DNA of 28,532 nucleotides, taken from Candidatus Staskawiczbacteria bacterium (GTDB lineage: Bacteria > Patescibacteriota > Minisyncoccia > Minisyncoccales > Staskawiczbacteraceae). The stretch is taken from contig VGLO01000005.1 of assembly GCA_016866675.1 (NCBI GenBank), positions 1 through 28,532 on the forward strand, written 5' to 3'. The translations under genes and the position numbers were made by a program. The notes under the pieces are model-generated. The model saw only the letters and a program-made list of their open reading frames with translations, ran no database searches and was not told where the DNA came from. Of this stretch, positions 22,424 through 28,532 are shown in pieces (within the stretch, counting starts at the first letter, position 1; each line of letters starts with the position of its first letter).

Positions 22424-23325
22424 ATTTTTATTATTGCCCTTAACTTTGCTGACCTTGACCTAGGATTTTCCAAAATCTCTGAATCTGTGGCCACAATGGG
22501 TTTTTTTGTTAAAATTTCTAATTTATTTAGTTTTTTATTTTCCTGAAAAAAGTTTTTTACAATTCTGTCTTCTAGCGAATGAAATGATATTACCACCAAT
22601 CTTCCTCCTGTTTCTAAAACTTCTAGGGCATCTGGTAAAAACTTTTCTAAACTATCAAGTTCATTATTAACTGCTATTCTTAGAGCCTGAAAAGATCTTG
22701 CTCCGATTTGGGCTTTTGCCCAAATCGAGAGTCCTCGATGTTTGTTTTTAGCAAACATCGGGATTGCACCTGCAATAATATCACTTAATTCAAATGTGCT
22801 TTTAATTCTCTTTGCTTGTCTTGCTTTTACAATGTTTTTCGATATCTGTCTTGAAAACTTTTCTTCTCCAAAATATTTTAGTATTTTCTCTATTTCTTCT
22901 TCTGGGTATTCGTTTACAATTTTTTCTGCTGTTAAGTCATTATCTAGGCTATATCTCATATCAAGTGGCTCATCTTTTCTGAATGAAAATCCCCTACCTG
23001 AATCATCAATATGTCTTGAGGAAAAACCTGCATCAAGTAATATTCCATCTACTTTTTCAAACTTTTTATCTTCAACTATTTGCTTAATATTTTTGTATGA
23101 ATCCTCAACTATAATTATCCTGTTTTTATAATCAGCTAAACTATTATTACTTCTTTCAACCTGACTTTTGTCTAAATCAATACCCAATAATTTTCCGTTA
23201 GGCGAACTTCTTTCTAAAATTTCCGAAGAATGTCCTGCTTCCCCAATTGTGCAATCTATAAAATTTTCTCCTGTCTTTGGATTAAGATATTCTAAAACTT
23301 CTTTTTTTAAGACTGGTATATGCAT
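22420..23325 (-). CDS. rsmH: 16S rRNA (cytosine-1402 N4) methyltransferase
   Basis: 301 residues. SAM-binding start HIPVLKKEVLEYL...FIDCTIGEAGHSSEIL, then LLGIDLDKSQ, DGILLDAGFSSRHID, and the C-terminal GGRLVVISFHSLEDRIVKNFF are all RsmH/MraW signatures. It methylates C1402 in the decoding centre. Odd: between AIP and FQALRIAVN, where the family usually has about 14 residues including an HPA[TK]R element, this protein has 22 (MFAKNKHRGL...), encoded by DNA that forms three perfect hairpins. Starts by TAATG overlap with mraZ and ends by ATGA overlap with the ftsL-like gene. Its stop is TGA, arguing against TGA recoding in this organism. Confidence 0.95.
   Translation of the reverse strand: MHIPVLKKEVLEYLNPKTGENFIDCTIGEAGHSSEILERSSPNGKLLGIDLDKSQVERSNNSLADYKNRIIIVEDSYKNIKQIVEDKKFEKVDGILLDAGFSSRHIDDSGRGFSFRKDEPLDMRYSLDNDLTAEKIVNEYPEEEIEKILKYFGEEKFSRQISKNIVKARQAKRIKSTFELSDIIAGAIPMFAKNKHRGLSIWAKAQIGARSFQALRIAVNNELDSLEKFLPDALEVLETGGRLVVISFHSLEDRIVKNFFQENKKLNKLEILTKKPIVATDSEILENPRSRSAKLRAIIKI
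22703..22761. repeat. Cluster of three palindromes inside rsmH
   Basis: CGATTTGGGC-TTTT-GCCCAAATCG (22704-22727), TCGAG-AGTC-CTCGA (22725-22738) and CGATGTTTG-TTTTTAG-CAAACATCG (22736-22760) follow one another in 58 bases, all with perfect stems. CCGAT and ATCGG at the outer ends also match. The region is in frame and encodes an apparent extra segment of the enzyme, like the coding palindromic elements known from Rickettsia. Confidence 0.75.
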
Positions 23326-23756
23326 TAGATTCCCAATGATCCTAATTTTGAAACTATTTCTTCAACTCCCTTTTCAGCATTTTTTCTATAATCGTCCCAT
23401 TTTTTCTCGTCCCATATTTCTAATCTGTTTGATAAACCGCAAATTACAGCATTTTTTTGCAAGCTAGCATAATCTTTTAAGTAATCTGGTATTAAAACCC
23501 TTCCTAGCTTATCCAAATCAATTTCTGTAGCACTAGCCAACAAATGCCTTGTAAATGACCTTGCTTCTCCCTGCGAAATTGGCAAGTTTCCCAATTTACT
23601 TGAGATAACTCCCCACTCTTTCTGCGTATAAACCACCAAACAATTTTCAACTCCTTTTGTAATAATTACTTTATCCCCCAACTCACCCCTAAACTTTGCG
23701 GGCAGAGCCAATCTTTTCTTGCTATCAATTGAATGTGTATATTGTCCTATCAACAT
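23325..23756 (-). CDS. mraZ: Transcriptional regulator / cell-division protein MraZ
   Basis: 143 residues with two SpoVT/AbrB-like MraZ repeats. The first is MLIGQYTHSIDSKKRLALPAKFR, the second LLASATEIDLDKLGRVLIPDYLKDYA; each has the D-x-K/L-x-R-L/V signature. MraZ forms a ring and binds direct repeats at its own promoter, repressing the division and cell-wall cluster in E. coli. The upstream region here contains such repeats (23854-23909). First gene of the operon; the stop overlaps the rsmH start (TAATG). Weak or no SD, with a predicted leader of about 135 nt. A small hairpin CGACA-TAT-TGTCG lies in the leader. Confidence 0.95.
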   Translation of the reverse strand: MLIGQYTHSIDSKKRLALPAKFRGELGDKVIITKGVENCLVVYTQKEWGVISSKLGNLPISQGEARSFTRHLLASATEIDLDKLGRVLIPDYLKDYASLQKNAVICGLSNRLEIWDEKKWDDYRKNAEKGVEEIVSKLGSLGI

Positions 23757-23853
23757 TAAATTTCAAACCTGAAACTTGAGACACAACGACATATTGTCGT
23801 AAAAATAATATGTTTCAAGATTCACGTTTTATGATTTAGTTATCCCCTGCTTT

Positions 23854-23909
23854 CCTCACTTCTCCCACATTTATCCACAATCATCCACTACAAACTATTT
23901 ATAGCCCAC
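23854..23909 (-). promoter_or_regulatory. MraZ-box array over the mraZ promoter
   Basis: On the minus strand GTGGAT (23883-23888), GTGGAT (23873-23878) and GTGGGA (23863-23868) are spaced exactly 10 bases apart. GTGAGG (23854-23859) follows nine bases on, and GTGGGC (23904-23909) abuts the -10. This matches the GTGG-type repeats bound by MraZ. The same bases include TTATCCACA (23871-23879) in the other orientation, a perfect DnaA-box consensus, so both readings must be kept open. Confidence 0.6.
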
Positions 23910-23927
23910 TTTATGTGTCCGCGTCAA
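23898..23927 (-). promoter_or_regulatory. Promoter of the mraZ-rsmH-ftsL-ftsI operon
   Basis: On the minus strand: -35 TTGACG (23922-23927), 18-base spacer, -10 TATAAA (23898-23903). A GTGGGC box lies in the spacer and three more boxes start just past the predicted transcription start, the layout of an autorepressed promoter. Confidence 0.65.
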
Positions 23928-23970
23928 CACTTTCGCTAAAGACACCTATTTTGTTCGTAAAATAGCATAT

Positions 23971-23990
23971 TTTTCCACAAGTTATCCCCA
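23971..23990. promoter_or_regulatory. Two DnaA-box-like sites upstream of the mraZ promoter
   Basis: TTTTCCACA (23971-23979) and TTATCCCCA (23982-23990) lie 11 bases apart, in the same orientation as TTATCCACA at 23871 and TTATCCCCT at 23840. They could be DnaA sites or an outlying MraZ pair (GTGGAA, GGGGAT on the other strand). Confidence 0.4.
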
Positions 23991-23991
23991 A

Positions 23992-24024
23992 ACAAAAAAC
24001 TCACTTTCGGTGATAAAGTGAGTT
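23992..24024 (-). terminator. Terminator of the P-type ATPase operon
   Basis: On the minus strand AACTCACTTT (24024-24015), seven-base loop, AAAGTGAGTT (24007-23998), then TTTTGTTT. A perfect 10-pair stem, 30 bases after the 121-residue gene. Confidence 0.88.
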
Positions 24025-24053
24025 TTTACTTATTTTTACAAGAGCGCATAATT

Positions 24054-24419
24054 CTAATCTATTCTATTATTTAATATGTCTTCTGCAATATCTTTTGGTA
24101 TTGGTATTTGATCCCCAGCTTTTGTGACACCCGGATACCTCCAAGCTGAAATTACTTTTCTTTGATCTTTGGTATCGCGGAACATCAGCCATATTTCTCC
24201 GGGTGATTTTTGTGGCTTAAAATCATTTTTTATTGCTATTTTTTTCTTAGTAAAAAAAACTTTATTAGTTTTCATAACAGCCACGGTTCCTGGTACAATT
24301 CCCTCTTCCTTTCTTTCGGGCTTATAAATTAAATTAATTAATTTTGTTTTTGAAAGACCGTATTGGCGCATTTTTATTTTTGAATGCTCTGTCCAGTGTA
24401 TTTTTTTGTTGACTAGCAT
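24054..24419 (-). CDS. Unknown 121-residue protein
   Basis: A basic protein beginning MLVNKKIHWTEHSKIKMRQYGLSKTK. The H-W-T-x-H-S-x-x-K-M-x-x-Y-G-L opening followed by a short helix resembles the start of small DUF4258/BrnT-like folds, but the rest (GEIWLMFRDTKDQRKVISAWRYPG) does not let me assign a family. No membrane segment, no cysteine. It starts four bases after the P-type ATPase stop without an SD, so it is translated from the same mRNA and precedes the terminator. A toxin-like role is possible from the weak resemblance only; no antitoxin-like partner is next to it. Confidence 0.65.
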   Translation of the reverse strand: MLVNKKIHWTEHSKIKMRQYGLSKTKLINLIYKPERKEEGIVPGTVAVMKTNKVFFTKKKIAIKNDFKPQKSPGEIWLMFRDTKDQRKVISAWRYPGVTKAGDQIPIPKDIAEDILNNRID

Positions 24420-24423
24420 TTTT

Positions 24424-27099
24424 TTACTTTTTATTAAAAAACCTAAATAACAGTTTTCTAATTTCTTCAGTAATTAAAATTGATGAAGAGACAATTATTA
24501 TTAATACCCAATCTTTAACATCAAGCGGAGATGTATGAAGAAACTTGTTTAAAAATGGACTATAAACAGCCAAAATCTGTAGAGAAATAACAATTATCAT
24601 TGCAATCACTAAAAATATATTTGAAAAAGGATTTTGGCTAAAAATTGATTTTTCTTCTGACCTGCAATTATAAGCATTAAACCACTGAAACACAGATAAA
24701 GCCGTGAGCGAAACGGTCAAAGCTTTAATCATATCTTCTCCCGCATACATACCAAATAAATATATTGTTCCAATGGCCATTGGAAGCGCCATAGTAATAA
24801 TCCTAAAGGCCATTAGTTTGTCTATTAGATACTTTCCCGGTTTTTTAAATTTGCCCTTTAAAAGCCCTTTCTCTTTTTTCTCCATAGCCAAAGAAACAGT
24901 TAAAAATCCATCTGTCACCAAGTTTAGCCATATTATTTGAACTGGCAATAATGGAAGCGATAATCCAATCAAAAGAGCAATGCTAATAACCAAAACCTCA
25001 CCCATGCTGGTAGAAAAAAGATACAATATAACCTTTTTAATTGTTTTGTAAATATTTCTGCCCTCTTCTATTGCATAAATAATACTTTTAAAATTATCAT
25101 CTAAAAGAACAATATCTGAAGCCTCTTTAGTCACCTCTGTGCCAATTTTTCCCATTGCCACACCTAAATCAGCAGCTACTAAAGATGGCGCATCATTCAC
25201 TCCATCTCCTGTCATTGCAATAATTTCTCCGGCCTTTTTGTATAACTGAATTATTCTTAACTTGTGTTGCGGAGTCACTCTGGCAAAAACTGATGTGTTA
25301 GCAATTTTTTTTAATAAATCTGCATCACTCGTTGAGTCTATTTCTTGACCCAACATTATATCATCTCCACTTTTGTATATTCCCGCTTCTCTGGCTATTG
25401 CCTCTGCGGTCACCTTATGATCACCCGTTATCATTACCACTTTAATTCCAGCTGAATTTGCCTCTCTAATAGACTGATTAATTTCTGGTCTCAAACCGTC
25501 TCTCATTCCAATAAAACCAACAAAAGAAAGATTACCCATGTTTTTTTCAGACAAAATGTTTGATGCCTCGCTTCCTGTAGCCAAGGCAACCAGCCTCATG
25601 CCCTCTTTTGAAATACTAATAAAAACATCTTCAAGCTTTTTTCTTTCTTCTTTTTCTAAGATTTCATTTTTGCCATTTATCATAACTTTACTGCAAATAG
25701 ACAAAATTGTTTCAGGGGCTCCGGCAACAGCGATTATTCCGCTTGAGCCGTTGCTATTTAAACTGGCATGATACTTTGTTTTGAAATCAAAAGGTATTTC
25801 AGATACTCTTGGAAACTCGTTTTCAATTTTTTCTTTGCTAAAACCTAATTTTTTTGCAAATACCAACATTGCAGCTTCGGTTGGGTCTCCAGCCACCTGC
25901 CATATTTGGCTTTCTGAAGAAAAAACTACTTTTGCATTAGCGCAAAAAATTGATATTTTTCCTAAAAGCAATAATTCCGGGTGCAACATCGGATCTAGCC
26001 TGCCACCCTGACTTAAAATTGCTCCACTTGGACTATATCCTACCCCCTCAACATCAAAAAAACTTCCTCCTGCGTAAACTTTTTTGACCATTAATTCATT
26101 CTTTGTAATGGTTCCCGTTTTGTCGACTGCAATAATACTTGCCTGACCCAAAGCCTCAACTGCTTGCAATCTTTTTACCAAAGCATTTTGCTTTGTCATT
26201 CGCCATACTCCAGAAGCTAAGACTAGTGTCATTACCACAGGCAGGCCTTCAGGAATAATTGAGACTAGCAAAGAAACCACTGTAGCAAACATTTCTCTTG
26301 GAGGCTTTCCTAAAAATATGCCTGCCATAAATAAAGCTACTCCAATTAAAACTGCCATAACAACAATAAATCTGGATAACTGGCTTATATTCTTCTTTAA
26401 AGGAATTTCTGTATCTATTACTGAAATTTCCTTTGATATTTTTCCAATAAAGGTCTCAAGCCCAATAGATACAACAACTGCCATTGCATTTCCCGATACT
26501 GCATAAGTACCCTTAAAAAGCATATTTTTTTGCTCAATAAAAGGCATATTGGGGTTGCCATTCATTTTCTCACTTTTATGAACGGGTCCCGACTCTCCGG
26601 TCAAAGCAGATTCATCAACTTTTAAATTGTGACTTGAAATGATTCTCAAGTCAGCTGGAACTTTTTCACCTTCTTGCAAAATAATAATATCCCCCGGAAC
26701 AATTTCTGAATCCTTTAATATAATTTCTTTGCCACCTCTTACCACAGTGGCATTAGTTTCCACAAATTTTTTAAGTGCTGAAATTGTTTTTTGAGCTCTC
26801 CCCTCCTGTATTGACCCAATAAAAGCATTCAGCAATAAAACGCCTACAATAACTAGTGCATCAACAAATTCGCCCATTAAAAAAACTATAACGCAGGAAA
26901 TCAGTAAAATATAAATTAACGGACTAGCAAACTGCCTAAAGAATATAGCAAAAATACTATCCGTTTTTGCTTCAGGTAGCTTATTTTTACCAAATCTCTC
27001 AATTCTTTCCATAACATCTTTCTCATCTAGGCCATTCTCGCTCGTGCTAAGCTGTAAAAATATTTCTGAAATACTTTTTATATGCCAATTATTTTCCAT
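24424..27099 (-). CDS. P-type cation-transporting ATPase, Ca2+-type (P2A-like)
   Basis: 891 residues, normal length for the family, pumping a cation across the membrane at the cost of ATP. Key motifs are intact: LTGES in the actuator domain, DKTGTITKNEL near 325 with the phosphorylated Asp, MITGDHKVTAEAIA, and GDGVNDAP near 633. M4 has PEGLP and M6 has NLVTDG, as in SERCA. In M5 the sequence STSMGE keeps the SERCA Glu771 equivalent but has Ser where SERCA has Asn768, so site I may be altered; site II residues look complete. The C-terminal four helices are present. Promoter TTTAGT-17-TACATT ends nine bases before the ATG; no SD. Confidence 0.92.
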   Translation of the reverse strand: MENNWHIKSISEIFLQLSTSENGLDEKDVMERIERFGKNKLPEAKTDSIFAIFFRQFASPLIYILLISCVIVFLMGEFVDALVIVGVLLLNAFIGSIQEGRAQKTISALKKFVETNATVVRGGKEIILKDSEIVPGDIIILQEGEKVPADLRIISSHNLKVDESALTGESGPVHKSEKMNGNPNMPFIEQKNMLFKGTYAVSGNAMAVVVSIGLETFIGKISKEISVIDTEIPLKKNISQLSRFIVVMAVLIGVALFMAGIFLGKPPREMFATVVSLLVSIIPEGLPVVMTLVLASGVWRMTKQNALVKRLQAVEALGQASIIAVDKTGTITKNELMVKKVYAGGSFFDVEGVGYSPSGAILSQGGRLDPMLHPELLLLGKISIFCANAKVVFSSESQIWQVAGDPTEAAMLVFAKKLGFSKEKIENEFPRVSEIPFDFKTKYHASLNSNGSSGIIAVAGAPETILSICSKVMINGKNEILEKEERKKLEDVFISISKEGMRLVALATGSEASNILSEKNMGNLSFVGFIGMRDGLRPEINQSIREANSAGIKVVMITGDHKVTAEAIAREAGIYKSGDDIMLGQEIDSTSDADLLKKIANTSVFARVTPQHKLRIIQLYKKAGEIIAMTGDGVNDAPSLVAADLGVAMGKIGTEVTKEASDIVLLDDNFKSIIYAIEEGRNIYKTIKKVILYLFSTSMGEVLVISIALLIGLSLPLLPVQIIWLNLVTDGFLTVSLAMEKKEKGLLKGKFKKPGKYLIDKLMAFRIITMALPMAIGTIYLFGMYAGEDMIKALTVSLTALSVFQWFNAYNCRSEEKSIFSQNPFSNIFLVIAMIIVISLQILAVYSPFLNKFLHTSPLDVKDWVLIIIVSSSILITEEIRKLLFRFFNKK

Positions 27100-27108
27100 A
27101 ATGTAAGT

Positions 27109-27137
27109 AATGTAATCATTTTATCAATTTTACTAAA
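27109..27137 (-). promoter_or_regulatory. Promoter of the P-type ATPase gene
   Basis: On the minus strand: -35 TTTAGT (27132-27137), 17-base spacer, -10 TACATT (27109-27114), nine bases from the ATG. Confidence 0.5.
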
Positions 27138-27144
27138 TCCAAAC

Positions 27145-27182
27145 AAGAAAAAATCCCTTATCGCAAGTGCGACAAGGGATTT
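27145..27182 (-). terminator. Terminator of the 440-residue gene
   Basis: On the minus strand a 13-pair stem AATCCCTTGTCGC/GCGATAAGGGATT (one G-U pair) with a four-base loop, then a T run. It starts seven bases past the stop. Confidence 0.9.
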
Positions 27183-27188
27183 GTATTA

Positions 27189-28511
27189 TTAGTATGCCTT
27201 GTCCCTTTTTCGGATCAAGAATACAGCCTTAATAGTTAAGTCTTCTGAAGATTGGATAATGTCCATAATAATCCTAAACTTACCAAACCGGAAAATTTTC
27301 CACCCTTTTGGCTCAGCATAAGATACTCTTTTTCTTCGCCGTAATAACTCTGGAGAATGAGAGGTGATTTCTCTCAACTTTCTCACTACATCAGCTACTT
27401 CCGCCTGGCATCCAAAAAAACTCATGGCATTTTTTAGCTTTTCAGGGAAGGTAATGTCCTCAAGAGAAGGTAGAGGCGTCTCATTTTTTGCATTATCATC
27501 GCAAATGATTAAATCCCACCGATACTCTTGACACTGGACTGACTGGCAGGAAGGATTGTTGATTGATTGATTTTTATGACGGCCATGCCTCACGATTTGA
27601 ACTTTTGTTTGCGAGGGATTTGACTCATGATGCAACCAACTAATATCCACATCAGGGTGCTCTTTTACAAAACGCTCAATAGTGCTGGCACGAATTGCTC
27701 TATTATTATTAAGATAACACACAAGCCTTGATTGATCTTGGTAAGCCCATAAGATTTCTTTTTCTCTATGAACTTGCAACCTAATATTCGCTTGCTCCAC
27801 CGTGGATTTAAGTTTTAGCTTAGCTTGTTGGTATTCTTTGCGAGATTGGTCAATTTGGCTGAAAAGCAAATTTTGCCACATTACCAACTTGTACTTGATT
27901 ATAAATGTTTCACCAAAGAAAACCCGTGCCTTAACTGTGAGATTATTGTAATGTTTTCTCTCTAGAAAAGCTATTTTCAAAATCAATAAAACATACATTA
28001 CAAATCGATAAAATAAAGAAAAATTTTGCCAAAAAATATCAGTAAATACTTCTGCGCGATCCTTTTTAACTTGATAGTACTGATTTTCAATTTTCTTGAT
28101 AATCTCTTTGTAACTTTTTGTGAGAATCTTACTATCTTTATATTTTTCCCGAGCAAGTTTGCGAAGTTTTTCAGAAATTTCTGTTTGAGAATATGGTGTA
28201 ATACCATTCCTTTCAGCTTCAAACGTCTTTTTATTAAGTGCTTCTACTGATTGATTGTGTGCAAGACTACTTTCACAAAGATCAGAAAGCTTTGTAAAAT
28301 CTCTTAAAATTTCCTCGCAATCAGAAAGTGATAATTGAACCTGTGAAGCAATATTTTCTAAGCGGTCTTTTCGCTCAAGAATATTTTTTGCGACATCACT
28401 TTCTTTAAAGTGACTCTGCTCATACAAAGCAAGTTCTCGCTCTTTTAAAAGAGCTTCATTCTTTTTTTGAAGTAATGCCCACTCATCTATTATAACTCTC
28501 TCGCTAATCAT
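27189..28511 (-). CDS. Coiled-coil/membrane protein with a RelE/ParE-like C-terminal domain
   Basis: 440 residues, no full-length family recognised. Residues 10-150 are highly charged and helical with coiled-coil character. A hydrophobic stretch (about 163-183, NFSLFYRFVMYVLLILKIAFL) could span the membrane, and a second charged helix follows (about 218-255). Residues 300-335 hold a His/Cys-containing patch (SCQSVQCQ). The last ~85 residues (EKLKNAMSFFGCQAEVADVVRKL...GWKIFRFGKFRIIMDIIQ...IKAVFLIRKRDKAY) follow the RelE/ParE pattern: two helices, a basic strand with an [FL]R-x-GK[FY]R-I-I core, and a terminal IRKRDxxY. Clear SD (GGGGAG) before the ATG and a strong terminator. There is no small antitoxin gene downstream; upstream lies outside the window. 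Confidence 0.65.
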   Translation of the reverse strand: MISERVIIDEWALLQKKNEALLKERELALYEQSHFKESDVAKNILERKDRLENIASQVQLSLSDCEEILRDFTKLSDLCESSLAHNQSVEALNKKTFEAERNGITPYSQTEISEKLRKLAREKYKDSKILTKSYKEIIKKIENQYYQVKKDRAEVFTDIFWQNFSLFYRFVMYVLLILKIAFLERKHYNNLTVKARVFFGETFIIKYKLVMWQNLLFSQIDQSRKEYQQAKLKLKSTVEQANIRLQVHREKEILWAYQDQSRLVCYLNNNRAIRASTIERFVKEHPDVDISWLHHESNPSQTKVQIVRHGRHKNQSINNPSCQSVQCQEYRWDLIICDDNAKNETPLPSLEDITFPEKLKNAMSFFGCQAEVADVVRKLREITSHSPELLRRRKRVSYAEPKGWKIFRFGKFRIIMDIIQSSEDLTIKAVFLIRKRDKAY

Positions 28512-28532
28512 GAAAAACTCCCCGTAAAACTA

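Noticed and set aside
23757..24053. Chromosomal replication origin
   Set aside because: Several DnaA-box-like sites are present, but there is no dnaA/dnaN nearby, no clear AT-rich unwinding tract distinct from background, and the phased GTGG repeats over a promoter are better explained by MraZ. Kept only as an alternative.
24054..24419. BrnT-like toxin
   Set aside because: Only the first ~25 residues resemble that type of fold, the rest does not, and there is no BrnA-like partner next to it.
27189..28511. Classical type II toxin-antitoxin pair
   Set aside because: The RelE-like region is part of a 440-residue protein and no small antitoxin gene lies downstream; upstream is outside the window.

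Overview
The window is an AT-rich chromosomal segment, and nearly all of its housekeeping genes lie on the minus strand. Compact genes, short intergenic gaps, many small unknown proteins, an EF-P with a non-canonical tip loop, and a VirD4-like ATPase next to secreted IPT/TIG proteins together suggest a Candidate Phyla Radiation (Patescibacteria) genome, perhaps Microgenomates-like. That placement is inference: there is no rRNA here to confirm it. TGA acts as a stop (rsmH), so the code looks standard.

Layout. 1-2193 (-): tyrS-aspS pair (aspS runs off the left edge). 2402-3345 (+): a HAD nucleotidase-like gene and a small zinc-ribbon gene, each with a strong Shine-Dalgarno (SD) and its own terminator. 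3371-5324 (-): murC and thpR. 5474-7082 (+): an unknown 84-residue protein, a helix-hairpin-helix protein and efp. 7141-11451 (-): two secreted IPT/TIG proteins flanking glmS. 11462-14894 (-): an operon of a membrane-anchored DUF4352-like protein, an acidic protein and a VirD4/TraC-like ATPase, reading into the second TIG gene. 14918-16381 (-): prmC and a PD-(D/E)XK nuclease. 16453-19832 (-): a small zinc-ribbon gene behind a structured leader, rplU, rmuC, an unknown gene and an amino-acid permease. 19920-20310 (+): tRNA-Glu(CTC) and a small membrane protein. 20369-23756 (-): division/cell-wall cluster mraZ-rsmH-ftsL-like-ftsI, behind a promoter carrying phased MraZ-like boxes. 24054-27099 (-): P-type Ca2+-like ATPase and a small unknown gene. 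27189-28511 (-): a coiled-coil/membrane protein with a RelE-like C-terminus.

Genes working together: tyrS, aspS, tRNA-Glu, efp, prmC and rplU serve translation. murC, glmS, ftsI, ftsL-like, rsmH and mraZ serve wall synthesis and division. rmuC, the PD-(D/E)XK protein and the HhH protein point to DNA metabolism. The ATPase operon and TIG proteins form a possible envelope/export module.

Two expression styles are visible. Most housekeeping genes have no SD and a -10 element only 6-13 nt before the ATG, predicting leaderless or nearly leaderless mRNAs. Seven mostly unknown genes have strong SDs and real 5' leaders, and several of these are richer in GC. The most interesting unexplained structures are a cluster of perfect hairpins inside rsmH that encodes an apparent extra segment of the protein, a folded leader at 16711-16802, a TATTCACCA operator-like cluster at 5353-5423, and the mraZ box array, which also resembles DnaA boxes. 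No stretch over 300 bases lacks a gene; the longest gap is 23757-24053.
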